DNA from: Diadophis punctatus similis
Taxonomy: Eukaryota > Chordata > Lepidosauria > Squamata > Dipsadidae
Reading direction: 5' to 3'
Assembly: GCA_023053685.1 (NCBI GenBank)
Contig: JALIGW010000003.1
Location: 45,144,496-45,208,495 of the forward strand
DNA: 64,000 nucleotides
The translations under genes and the position numbers were made by a program. The first letter of the stretch is position 1; every line of letters starts with the position of its first letter. The notes under the pieces were generated by a model. That model was given only the letters and a program-made list of their open reading frames with translations. It searched no databases and was not told the origin of the DNA. Below are positions 13,501-25,269 of the stretch, one piece after another.

Positions 13501-15900
13501 TAGAAAATATGGCAGTGTTGTATATTAATTGGCTTCATCAATAGATGAAGATATTGAAGTATTTCAGTTCCACAGTCTCCTCATCCCTAATCCTTTAAAT
13601 ATTTACAATAGATTATTGCAGAAAATCTTATTTCAGTGGTTCAAAATAGAAACAAGTAGTGCTTTGATTGAAGTTTATTTTGTAATAATTTCCATCTCTG
13701 TCTCCAGCCACCCTGCTTCTAGCTTCTAGGGACAGTTGACATGTAATGTTGATTAATAGTAAAAATGATTTGTTTAAAACATTATTTCAAATATTTTTGA
13801 AAAATTAGTATTGCCACTTGGGGGAGCTAGGACAATTTATATTCCAAATTGTTGTGAATCTTGCTGAACTTGATAGGGTAATTGAAAAAACAAGTGGGAA
13901 GAAAGCCATGAATTACTTAACATTTATGATGGATTATAATGCCAAAAATAACTCTTGAAAATTGTAAAACATCTGGAAATTTAATTTTTGGTTAATAAAC
14001 CTTTAAGACCAATATGCCTAGTTTCAATAAGAAATCTGGTCAGAGACTGCATTTAATTGCCTTACTGCAGTTAATCAGCAATAATGACAGAATAAAAGTC
14101 TATTTGATACACTGATTTCAGCCACTTTATGTAACTGCTATACAGTTGATTTCTTCATGCTGTGTGTAAAATTGTTAGTTAATTGCTAACAGTTTTCTCA
14201 ACATACGACATGACAATTGACCTGTTCAGAAATTTGATATTTAAAGGTACCCTTGTATGTATACTGTATAGTGTTGATTCTTATGATGTTACTGAAGAAT
14301 GACATTTAAGAATTCTTAAAAGGAAAAATAAGTGTTTGTTTATGAACGATAACCAAAACTATAGACCATCATAGACTTCAATTATTTAAATTATTTAAAA
14401 CTTTTAAATCATGGCTATCAAACTGAAATCATTTTCTAAATTTGCTTGCTTCCTTTGAAAGTGTGCCAGCAGCTGACAGTCATACAAATAGTGAGGAACT
14501 TCAATGGTGGCAGTGTTTGGCATAAGGTGACTAAATGCAATGCCAGGAATGCAAATCTGGCCAAACTTGTCTGCTGGTCTCATCCTGGTTAGACATTGAA
14601 TTGGATACTGTCAAGGAATATGATGGCTGCAAGTTAGTTTATCAGAATCAGAAACCATCTCTGGAGAATATATTCCCATGCTCTTGCCTTGAAAACTGCA
14701 TGTTGTGTCCATTAGGAATGAAGATCAACTTGAGGGTATTTTTATCTTTTATTTTAAAGACCATAATTATGGTGAAAATATGAGCTGGGATCCGAAGTTT
14801 TATTGTTTCACTTTCTACATTTTTTAGAATGTATTGCATTCTGCATTAGGGATTTTAAAGCACCATGATCCATTTTAAGGATTATCAATAAAATTGGAGA
14901 ATTGATGAAAATGTAAATATTAACTAAAATTTAATTTTACATTAAATACATTTTACATTTAAACATTAAAGTGCAGTGGTACGATTGGTAATTTCTGTAT
15001 AGTGGTGGAAATCAAATTGCATTTTTAGCCATTGCATATATATTTCACTAAAGGTTTTTACATGAAAAAATATTGAGAATGCTTACAAGGGCTTCGCCTG
15101 GATAGCAATACCATAAATAGTTTACCCAAAGATAAAACAGATTGAATTCAGTGGAACTGACTTATGTATTAAAATAAGTACTGGATTGCAGAGAACTCCA
15201 ATCCAGTTCTTCCATTAAATTAGATGCCAACATTCTAATTAAGGTCTTAAAATACTAGTTGAATCTTGGCTTATATTTTAAATTACATTTTAAATGTTGT
15301 AAAAGAATGGAATGAAAAAACATATACTGTATGTGATAGGGAGACATCTGCAAATGACTAAACAATTAGGTACAGTTTCTATGATGTTAAGATGCCATTT
15401 TTCCTTTTCTGAAGAGATGCTAATATGTTCTGACAAAGAAGTAAGTGGTAGAAAGGGAAACGGTCTTATTAGACAATAGACTTTTGAGCTGACCCAAATT
15501 CCTCCAATTACTCAAAATGGTATTTACAAAACATATTTTTTAAAAAGTTAATTTGCTTTGGTGTTTAGAAAATATTGCCAGGGAAATAGATAAGACTAAA
15601 TTAAATGATCAATGTGCTGTGTTTGCTGAATATCTGTAATTATTATTAGCGTTGGGAGTCATTAATATCCTGAAACTTCAAATAAAACTTGATAGAACAT
15701 GGAATGATTAATTTGTAATTTAAACATCCTTTGCCTTCCCATGTGGGGAAACAATGAATATGTAACAGAATACATGTACATTACACATACATATGCATCA
15801 CTTCCATTTCAGAGTGAGCAGTATTACAGAAAGCACAAAAAGAGTTAGAATAATAAGTAAAATAATTAAAAGCAGGGAAAAAAGAGAGGAATAAAACTAT
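10540..15900 (+). other. FKBP5: Intron 1, unique AT-rich part
   Basis: More than 5 kb with no recognisable repeat family, exon or RNA gene. It is notably poor in transposons compared with the other introns, so it may hold regulatory DNA. I see no specific motif strong enough to name. Confidence 0.5.
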
Positions 15901-17080
15901 TATATTAAACTCACCCAGTTCACTATATCTTTGCATACCATTCTGTCCTTGTTTTTCAAACTTCTCACCTCTCTTTTTTTAAAATTAAAAAATTAAAAAT
16001 TTTAGAATTAAAAAACACATTAATTCTAACCAAGCAAAATTTTCCCTTTGTTTCAATCCAGGTATTCCTCATATAATTTGATTGCAATTTAATCTTATCT
16101 ATTCTGTCTGTATGACCAAAGTACCAGTACTTATTTTTTATACTGGTCATTCCCTTTTCAACATTCCTTTATAACCCTCTCCTGTTACCACATACACTTT
16201 TAAATCAATCAGTTCCCAATATTCTCCCAATATGCCCAACTTTTACAAGAGAGTGCATAGAATAACATGTTTATAAATAGCCATTTTGCTGCTTTCATCA
16301 AACATTTGTTCCTCATAACATATCATATATTACATACTATGATTATCTTGCATTTGATCTACTTCATTAATTTTCTCTTGAATACTATGAAAATATTCAA
16401 ACTTATCTACTTGATCTAATTTTATACCATTTATGTATGATTTTCAATTATTCACTTCACTTGCCATATTAAACAGAATTACATTGATTTTTAATGCATT
16501 AATTTTCAGATCAATATTCATTGCTTTATTGAATTTAATATCCATTGCAAATCATTCGGATTTTCAACCAACATCATGACATTATTTGCATATAGAAATT
16601 CATAGACAGTCACCTATCAACACCTACCAACCATAAGCATACCTTATTTTCACATATATTTTAATACATTTGTATGCATTTATCCATAAACATATTAAAC
16701 AGTTGAGAGGGCATCATGTATCCCTTATCTTTCTCTCTGTTTGATGGTGAATCAGTAATTAATGAATAATTATTTTTATTCATGCTTTGCTTTCATTATA
16801 TACTGATGTTATGACATTAAATAATCACCTTTCAACATCATTTTTACCTAATTCAAGCCCATTCATTAGTATGCTCTTTTTTTACTTTCAGGAAACCACC
16901 TTTTAAATAAAATTATTTGTTGAAGGATAAAAAATCTGGTGGCATGTACTTCTACTACAGATTGTTTCTCCTACTACAATTTTGCTCACTGCCATCTTCT
17001 AGAATCTAAACTCCCTGAACAAGAATTCTTCCAAACACTTTGCCAGGCAAATTGTTGTTACCTTTCTCTTTGTATAAGAG
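15900..17080 (-). mobile_element. Degenerate non-LTR retrotransposon remnant
   Basis: On the minus strand near 17040-17090 a broken frame reads like YKEKGN..NLPGKVFGRIL, resembling the start of a LINE reverse transcriptase finger region. Downstream (16900-16000) the text resembles RT antisense but is full of stops. The clade cannot be assigned. Confidence 0.35.
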
Positions 17081-17109
17081 AACAATAATACCATTCTTCC
17101 AATGATCAG

Positions 17110-18120
17110 GCACAAACTCTTGTTATGGCCATAATTGGGCCCAAAATATCAGTCAATGAGCGAAGTGGCAGTTAAGAAATATGCCATGTGACTGCTTCTC
17201 TTAAAGACTGCAATCCCAGTTCTCTCATTGCAGTTGTTAAGTGGAGTGCTAGGGGAGGCCATGGGCCTTCTGGGGCATCATACTCAGGAGATCTGGACCT
17301 CTATCTGCCCACCAAGAAGAATAGTCATGAAAACGATAGCATTTGCTACTGTTTTCACCAAATTTGAAGTCTCGGGACACTAACAAATGCCATCATTCTG
17401 AAAGGTTTAGAATGCATTTGTGAGGGGAAAACACTAGTAAATGCAATGCTTTGAGTCTTCCAAAATATTGGTGTGTGTTAGCGTTTTTGCCAGATCTGAG
17501 GTCTGTTTGTCCAGATTTCCAGACAAGCAAAATCAATGATTTTCTCCAGAAGGGAAAATGATAGCGAATCTGAGCATTCTGAAAGGCTCAGAATGCTGTC
17601 ATTCGCTAGTGTTTTCACCAGGTTTGAGGTCCCTCCCTTCATCATGTGACAGGATTTCCCTCCCTGCACAAAGGGGAGGGAAAATCCCTCAGCGCACTGG
17701 GGGAATGTACCTCAAATCCAATGTCCCTTCCACTTGGAACCTTTCCTGCCAGCTTCCCTGTGGACTTTCTGGGGAAGCCAACAGAGAAGACTGCAAAGGT
17801 GATCACATGATCAAAGGGCACTTGGCAACCTGTGATAAATGCAAATAGGATGCCAAGCACTTAAAATGTGGTCATGTGACTAAAGGCAGCCAGCATGTTG
17901 TTTTACAGCAGCCAGAAGTTATTTACAGCCATAAAGTATTCATTCCCAGGAGTTGCTGAGTATGAATGGTCGTAAAGCAATCAATTGTAAGCCAGGACAA
18001 GTTGAACAACCATTGGATAAACAAATCACATCCATAAACCTCAGCTGCCTCCAGTCTACTAACCCACCAGCTAGAAGATACATATAGTACATAAACCCAT
18101 CCCACATACTTTAGTAAAAT
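17110..18120. mobile_element. Decayed mariner/Tigger-like DNA transposon debris
   Basis: Contains phrases shared with the better copy at 18641-18993 (GTTAAG-type, CATGTGAC and CTTCCC blocks) and internal inverted segments around 17320-17660 (CTGAAAGG.TTAGAATGC motifs). Ends are not clear. Confidence 0.4.
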
Positions 18121-18640
18121 TGCTTACAATTAAAGTGACGCCTCTAAGTTAAAAGTTTAAAACTGCATTGGATTCATTCCCCATACTTGATACACAATGC
18201 ATCAGTATTCCTTTCCATTTTTTTTCTGTTTCATTTAAGAACTGACATAAGCCATTCAGATGGAAGTTAAATAAAAAATCAATTTCATTGCAGATCTAGC
18301 TGGTATTCCAGATAGTTGGAACATACGTTGATTTATCATTTATGACTTCCAAGTAATGTACAACACGGAGAAATTTAACTTCAGTTGAATTCTGGCACAA
18401 AAATTGACTCAAGTAGCAGACAACATATTTAAAACATGTATTGACAATATATACATGCTTCTGGATAGCTGGCTTTCCTAACACTTTACCCAGTAATGGG
18501 CAGGGCTAGTTTTTCCAGTTGCCGCTCCCATAATGCCCTGGAACATGTCATATGTGCATGCATATATGAGGGACTAAGAGCACTTTCTTAACTTGTTTGC
18601 TTATGTCTTGGCTTTTTGTATTTAAGATAAAAATGTGATA

Positions 18641-18993
18641 CAGGTAGTCCTCGGCTTACAACAGTTCATTTAGTAACTCTTCAAAGTTACAACGGTATTG
18701 AAAGAAGTGATTTATGACTGTTTTACACACTTATAACAGTTGCAGCATCCCCCTGGTCATGTGACCAAAATTCAGATGCTTGGCAACTGACTCATATTTA
18801 TGATGGTTGCAATATCCCATAGTCATGTGATCACCTTTTGTGACCTTCTGCCGAGCAAAGTCAATGGGGAAGCCAGATTCACCTAACAACTGTGACAATA
18901 AAGGTCATAAAATTGGGCAAAACACTTAACAAATTTCTTGCTTAACAACAAAAATTTTCAACTCAATTGTGGTCGTAAGTCAAGGACTTCCTA
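18641..18993. mobile_element. Mariner/Tigger-like non-autonomous element
   Basis: Terminal inverted repeats (CAGGTAGTCCTCGGCTTAC on the left; GTAAGTCAAGGACTTCCTA on the right) sit between TA dinucleotides at 18639-18640 and 18994-18995. A TA duplication and this terminus fit Tc1/mariner. The 353-bp interior has no transposase. The beginning of a second copy lies at the window end (63932). Confidence 0.75.
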
Positions 18994-19206
18994 TATTTGA
19001 CAGAAGGGAAGGATTTTGTAATATACAAAACAAATAAAGCTTTGCCAAACATTTCTTGGACAGCAGGTTTATTGCTAGACCTTCTATCCACTCTGACATA
19101 ATTAGCATCATAAATCATTATGTGAGCAGAGTAGAGCTACAGTAGGTAGATAAGACATACTTGCAGCTTTAATTTCTTTACTTTTTGCCCTCTCTTTCTT
19201 CAAATC

Positions 19207-19300
19207 CATTATACATATATTATTATTTATTTATTTTATTTGGAGGTTCTTCTATGCCGCCCTACTCCCTAAGGACTCAGGGCGGCGGTATTAGTGGTAT
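19207..19300 (-). mobile_element. L2-like LINE 3' tail fragment
   Basis: A TTATTTATTTA tail is followed by ATGCCGCCCTACTCCC and ACTCAGGGCGGC, the stem-like 3' end also seen at 39655-39700 in the larger L2-like copy. Confidence 0.6.
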
Positions 19301-19329
19301 TATAAATAAAAATCCCTACATGCTGCATG

Positions 19330-21100
19330 CATTGTTTATAATAGGGGAAAGTTATAACTTATAATTATTGAATTGAGCCTATATGTGTTATCACAGTGCG
19401 TGGATATTTCCTTATGCCAGGCGTAAGCAACTTGTTTCGCCTTTTTAGCAAAAATAAAATTGACATAGATTATTAAGACCCATTGTTACCATAAACCTAA
19501 ATTCTCCCTTCAAGATAAAAAATTCCACCAATGATATCATTGCATCTTTGGATACACCTCTTGTTGTTTGCCATTATTTTGCTGGTCATTTGTAAAAAAA
19601 AAATAGACCTCTATATGAGGGGAAGGTTTCTTGGCCATTAAGCCCACATAATGCACACAGTTTTCATTGAAAGCTGTGATGGAAAACTGTAGTTTACAGT
19701 CAGTTCCCCCCCCCCCAACAGCAACTACAGTATAATAATAGTATATTGCATTTATAGAGCTTCAGTCTATTTACAATGTGTGTACTTACACGTTCCATTC
19801 TTTTATTTCTTTGTCAATGTATGAAAAGATTATTAAAGGAAATGAAAAACATATGGAAAAAGGAATAGCAAAAGAATGTTATATTGCATGCCATTCAGCC
19901 AAATTTTAAACAAATCATTACAATTAATCATATGAAATAATATTCATTAGTACTTATACCGGTAGTTATACGAAAAAGGAATGTCATGTACATTTTGCAT
20001 GCTATTTAAACTTAAAAAAATCTGGACAAGTAAAATCCATAATTAGCATGTAAAGATTTAGCTTGAATTTTTAATAAGAACATTAAAATATTTTAATTAT
20101 AATTCAATAACATATAATTGAGTAACTTACACTGTTTAGGTTTTAGTACAAAAAACCATCTGAAAATGTAACGTATTATTTTTAGCATTCCTCAGGTGCA
20201 CACAGTGTATTTGTGTAGATGTATAACTATCTAGTTTCTACTTGAACACATTTATAGGAAGGGAGTCCATTACCTTTCTGATAACTGGAAAAGTTATTAT
20301 ATCAAGAGATATTTAAAAGTAAGTTGAATGCTGTAAAGATGGGTTAATTAAAAAGTGTATGAGATAAAGAAAATAATACAATTAAGAATGAATAAATTAT
20401 TAACATGGAGTTAATATGAAAGCGTGTTGAGGTGGTTTAAGAAAATGATAAGGATTCAGTTGAAAAACAAATATATGAATGAAGAAAGAGTGAGAAAGGA
20501 AAGACAATTGTAGTTTGGTACAGGTAATGAAATCCTGAAAAAGAGATTTTGAGAAAAGGTAGTATAGAAATCTATGTATGGATGAGATGGCAGCAAAAAA
20601 ATGGTTCAAGCGTTTATGTAAACTGGATTTACAGTAATTAAAATTTCCTTTTGCTTACATCTTTAATTTCTTTTGCTTTCTATTTTTTACTTTCTATCTG
20701 CAATTTGCACAATGTTGCTTTCCATGAGTCAAAGTGGCATGACATGGCTATGTACGTATGTATTGTTAGGAAGTTTTTTTTCTAACATTCAGCTGAATGC
20801 TTTTCTATAACTTAAATTCATTATTCCATATTCTGCAGATTAGAATGAAAGAGGAAGATTTGACCATCTTATGTATACTACCTTTTCAGCTAATTGAAGA
20901 ATGCTATCATATTTTCTTTTCTTCTTTCCCCTTAAGTGTAGAGCTGCCCAAATCTTTTAATCTCTTATAAGTCTTAGGTGTTGTCCTGGGATGTATATGT
21001 GGAACTAGAACTGAACTTTCCTATATAGTGGATCCAGAATAAGAGATAATGTTAAAGAAAAAGTTATGCAAAATGAAATGGTAGTAAAACATGCAATCCA
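19330..21100 (+). other. FKBP5: Intron 1, no feature recognised
   Basis: AT-rich intronic DNA. One short GCCAGGCGTAAGCAACTTG segment at about 19418 may be a decayed hAT end. Nothing else was identified. Confidence 0.45.
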
Positions 21101-22044
21101 GCCCATACTTAAGTAGCTAGTTTATTGGAATGCCATGAGGGTATTTTAGCAAATGCTTTATTGAAATCAAGTTATGTTATAGCTATAGCATTCCCATTAT
21201 CCAATAAGGAAATTTTAGAATAAAAAAATGAAATGTTAACCTGGCAAGAATTGTTCTTGACTTAGGAGTCCATATCTGGATCGCAAAAGCCTGGACAACC
21301 ACTAGATAAACATTTTTTTTCTATCCATTTACTGTACATAGTGGTTTTCCAGATGTTTGTAGCATATATGTCGTAGCCTTATTCTTGACAAATCCATGCT
21401 GATTTCTGATAATGATCACATAGTTTTCAAGATGTTTGGTATATTTATTAAACTCTCCATGAGGTAGTCTAGAGTCTTCCTGACTTTTGAGATTCTACTG
21501 TTTTCTCAATCCCTGAAATTTGCTTGCTCCTCTTTTTGAAGATAGAATAGTATCTGCCCTCTCCAGTCATTTGGTACTTCAAGATAATCTTAATGATATG
21601 TAAGGTTTTAACCTGACCATCACCAGAGTTGCATTCTAATGTCTTGGAATGGAGATTTGAATTCATTTAAAATAAATAGATATCCTCTGACTATGCTTCT
21701 GTCAATTTTGAACTTCAGTCCTATCCCTTCATCTTGCTTTTCAAGTTCCTTGGTAAAATATCTTCCTATTATTGTGGAAGATTGAGACAAAGTAAGCATC
21801 AAACAGCTCTGCTTTCTCTTTGTTATCTGTTATCTGTTAGCATCTTGCCATCTTCATGAGCAGCTGGTACTGTACTTTTATTCTTTTATTTTCTCTTTAT
21901 TTTAAACATACCTGACGAATCCTTTCTTTATTCTTAACATTGTTGGCCAGTCTTGGCTCATTCTGAACTTTTATGACATTGTCTTTACTGTTCCTTTTAA
22001 GTATTTGCAATTGGGTTTTTAATTTCTCTTGTTTTTAGTAGTTA
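21100..22044 (-). mobile_element. Old CR1 LINE, reverse transcriptase remnant
   Basis: The reverse complement near 21150-21175 still reads LDFNKAF, the RT motif A of CR1. The rest follows the order of amniote CR1 antisense text (a TCCATGCTGATTTCTGATAA block, then a CTCCAGTCATTTGG block). It is riddled with stops. The CACTG-ended transposon at 22045 is inserted in or at the edge of this copy, so it is younger. Confidence 0.65.
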
Positions 22045-23769
22045 CACTGTTCTACAAATTTACAATTTCTGTTAGTTTCAGAAATGAAAGGTGCCATTTC
22101 TTAATGAATTTCACATGCTGAATTCAAATATAATAATGAAATTTGTTAGTTGACTCTAGTTTTCATGCAACGGACATTTTACATTTTTCAACTACAGGTA
22201 ATAGGCAAATAATGCGCCAAAACTTAATACATATATATAAACCCGAATATTTTTATTAAAATTAAGTGAATTATATTCGCAACAGTGAATACATGAAATA
22301 ATCTATTGTATATGTTTATCAAGAAAAACTAAATTAGTAAACAAGTTTAAAATGTTCAAAATTTTAAATTTCTCATTAATCTTGCCTTCAGTTTGTGTCC
22401 TTTTTGCTTCTCTTGACTTTTCTTTTGTATTCAAGGAAAGGATTGTCTCTTACAATTGTCCAACAGTAGTCTGCAAGCATTGATGGGCTCCATTTACATT
22501 GATATCTTTTTTCCATAGCTGCAACGTCTTGATGGAAGCGCTCCCCATGCTCGTCACTCACTGTTCCACAATTTGATGGAAAGAAATTCAGATGAGGGTG
22601 TAGAAAATGAATTTTTAAGGACATGTTACAACCAAGATTTTTGTAGGCCTGGATGAGTTTTTCAACCACTTCCTTGTAGTTTGCTGCTTTATTGTTTCCA
22701 AGACAATTTGATGTCACTGACATGAATGCTATCCACGCAGTCTTTTCCTTGCCATGAAACAGAGAAAGAAACTCATCATAGTTAATAAGTTCACGGATCT
22801 GTACGAACATCACTTGCCAGGAGATACCACTGCTTTAGTCTTGAACCTAAAACCTCTTCGGAAGATCCAGATCTCTTATTAGGTCATTCAATTCTATTTG
22901 TGTTTTGAGGTGCGGTTCAGCGGATGTGGATGGCAGATAATCCAGGTCATGTAAGGCTGTTGGTTCATCACTACAAGCTTCCTGAGGTTCTTCCTCACTG
23001 GACTCAACTACGAAAGATTTAGGCGCTTTTGGAATCGGTAGTCCTTCTCCATGAGGTACTGGACGTATTGCTGATGGAATGTTTGGATACTGCACAAACA
23101 ACTTTTTTTTCTTAGTAAGCCCTTTCTCAATTGGAGGCACCATACAAAAATAACAATTACTGACATGATCTGTTGGTTCTCTCCAAATCATTGGCACTGC
23201 GAAAGGCATAGAAGGCTTATTCCCATTCAACCATTGGACAAGTCTCGATCCACATGAATTACAGTATATGTGCGGCGCCAAGTTTTTGTCCTGGTCTCCT
23301 ATTTTGCAACCGAAATACAAGTTGTAGGCTTTCTTAATCACAGTTGTGATCCTTCGTTTTTGGGGTGCAAAAGTAATTTCACCGCAAATATAGCAGAAAT
23401 TATCTGCTTTATTTAAACAGGTTCGAGGCATAACTAAATTTACTAGCATAAAACAATGTTTAAAGATGCTGTCTAACTCGCCAAGCAACAGATACTGTGA
23501 CTTTTATAGAATTTGGTGACATAATATTAGCTAATATTGCATCATCTTGGTACGCGTGGCGGTTTTCTATTGGTCACCAATACTGACTATGTAATCTATG
23601 GTGTAAGTTGCATCATGCATTTTATAAACCTTACTTCATTAGTTGGTTGCTTATATCATGGAAACTAGAGCCAATATACATTTTTAAATGTTATTTTTGC
23701 TTTTAGCACCCCAAAATTATGTAAAAACAGCTGTTTTCATGCTCGCAACTTTTTATCTGTAGAACAGTG
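22045..23769 (-). mobile_element. CACTG-ended DNA transposon carrying an orphan gene
   Basis: The left end CACTGTTCTACA (22045-22056) is exactly the reverse complement of the right end TGTAGAACAGTG (23758-23769). Both are flanked by TTA (22042-22044 and 23770-23772). A second inner pair is also inverted: GACTCTAGTTTTCATG near 22154-22172 and CATGGAAACTAGAGCC near 23659-23676, with similarity running about 42 bp outward (29 of 42 by eye). CACTR termini with a 3-bp duplication are the hallmark of EnSpm/CACTA elements, so I infer that superfamily or a relative. The 1.7-kb element encloses the broken minus-strand gene below and nothing else. The transposon link is seen in the sequence; the superfamily is inference. 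Confidence 0.7.
22388..23431 (-). pseudogene. Orphan repetitive-family gene, frameshifted, internal deletion
   Basis: The first part (23431 to 22847, starting MPRTCLNKADN) has three CxxC pairs (FCYICG, YCNSCG, CYFCMV), so is probably zinc-binding, and ends in an acidic low-complexity stretch. It stops after DLPKRF. In the adjacent frame the text continues as VLGSRLKQWYLLASDV, showing a one-base frameshift, and then jumps directly to VQIRELIN. The second part (about 22813 to 22388) holds SDEHGERFHQD, EKRYQ and MLADYCWT. I recognise both ends as belonging to an uncharacterised, highly repeated protein family seen in insects, cnidarians and some vertebrates; its usual middle (roughly 200-300 residues) is absent. 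No function is established. Position inside the inverted-repeat element suggests a transposase-related role. The junction and frameshift make this copy non-functional. Confidence 0.75.
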
Positions 23770-23864
23770 TTATCAGTGTCCTTAAGCACTTCTACTCTCT
23801 AGTTTCTTCTCATGGATTGTACTAGCATTGTTCTGCATTTATTAAATCAAGCAATCCTGCCCTT

Positions 23865-23872
<8 letters not shown>

Positions 23873-23933
<61 letters not shown>
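23873..23933. repeat. (CT)n microsatellite
   Basis: About thirty perfect CT units just downstream of the CACTG-ended element, in intron 1. Confidence 0.97.
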
Positions 23934-23937
<4 letters not shown>

Positions 23938-24939
23938 TTGAAGATTCATGTTCAGTGATGTTCAGCTTTAATGTAAGTCATGTCCTTTTTACGTGCAATT
24001 TTTAATTGGACTGAATGTGGAAACAAAATAATATAAATATCATCATATTCAGTGAAAAATATGATAGTGTTAGAAAGGCATAAATTCTATTTTTAAACCA
24101 GATTTGATATACATTATTCACCGGATCAGCATTTTCTCTTCTAAATGGATAAACATAGTGTTCATGGGTGGGCAAAAAATCAGAGTGGGGGGAACTTTTG
24201 ACTTCCTGCAGGCTTCCCCATTTACTTTACCTCTGGGAAGCTGGCAGGGAGCATCAGAAACTACATGACTGGATACTAAAATATAACCTAACTTGTTTTT
24301 GTTTGTTGTTTTAACCATTTAGTCATGTCCGATTCTTGGTGACTTTATAGGCAAGTGCTATACAGACAAGAAGAAAAGATTCTTCATCTGTGACTTCTAT
24401 TATAGAATATGGTTCAGAAAAAAAGTGGCCTAATGTTTTAGTATTTGAAATTCTGGGTTATGATCATAGTAGCACAGATGGATACTTCCATTTTGATAGC
24501 GTGTATTGTTTGCCAGCCATCTCAATCTGGAAAAAAATAAAATATTAAATGACTATCAATATTTTCGGTGTCTTTTACTAATGTGCTGGGTTGTGTTTTT
24601 CAAATAACAGATTTGGAACAATTAAAATGCTAGAATTGTGTTCTTCAGCTTTTCTGAACATATTTTTCTTCAGCTGGGTTGAAATGATAACTACAGATGG
24701 TCAATAATATGTGCCTGAGCAATTATCTGTCTTTTTGATTAAAGATCAGACATGATTCTCCACTTAAACACTTGTCTAATATTGCTTTCTATAACAAAAT
24801 TGTATTTGATTTTTCCAAACTCCCTTTTTATGCAGCTCAGTTATTTTATTATTTTTTCTTTATTGGTTAACATTTATGAATTGTCTAGCTCTAGAGATCC
24901 TGGGCAGGGAAAATAAAACTCATAAATACAGTATTGTAT

Positions 24940-25260
24940 AAGGACAAAAAAGTCTGGATAGTGGATGTGCAATACATGGAGATAGTACAATAGAAGAAAG
25001 AGAATTGGAGAAAACCATAAAATTCAAATACCTGCAAATAGAAGTTGAAGGACTATGGTAAAAAGAAGCAAAAATGTTATCAATAGTAATAGATGCCTTG
25101 GATGCAATCCCAAAACCATCTGGGGCAGCACTTGAACACCATTGGCATTGACAAAATCACTGTCAGTCAATTGCAAAAGGCAGCTTTAATGTACGTGGAA
25201 CAGCTTACATCCTGCAATGATACCTCTAATACCATCAAACAACATCTACCTGAGATGTTT
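24940..25260 (+). mobile_element. LINE ORF C-terminal remnant
   Basis: Broken frames read like the end of a LINE ORF (VIDALDAIPK, then LEHHWH, HNTIGIDKITVSQLQKAALM in another frame). The phrase resembles R4/L1-type C-terminal text (IGALG.IPK...L..IGI). Only a few hundred bases survive. Confidence 0.4.
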
Positions 25261-25269
25261 TTTCCCTCC

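Noticed and set aside
23873..23933. Regularly spaced repeats as a CRISPR-like array
   Set aside because: Simple CT repeat without spacers, in a vertebrate genome.
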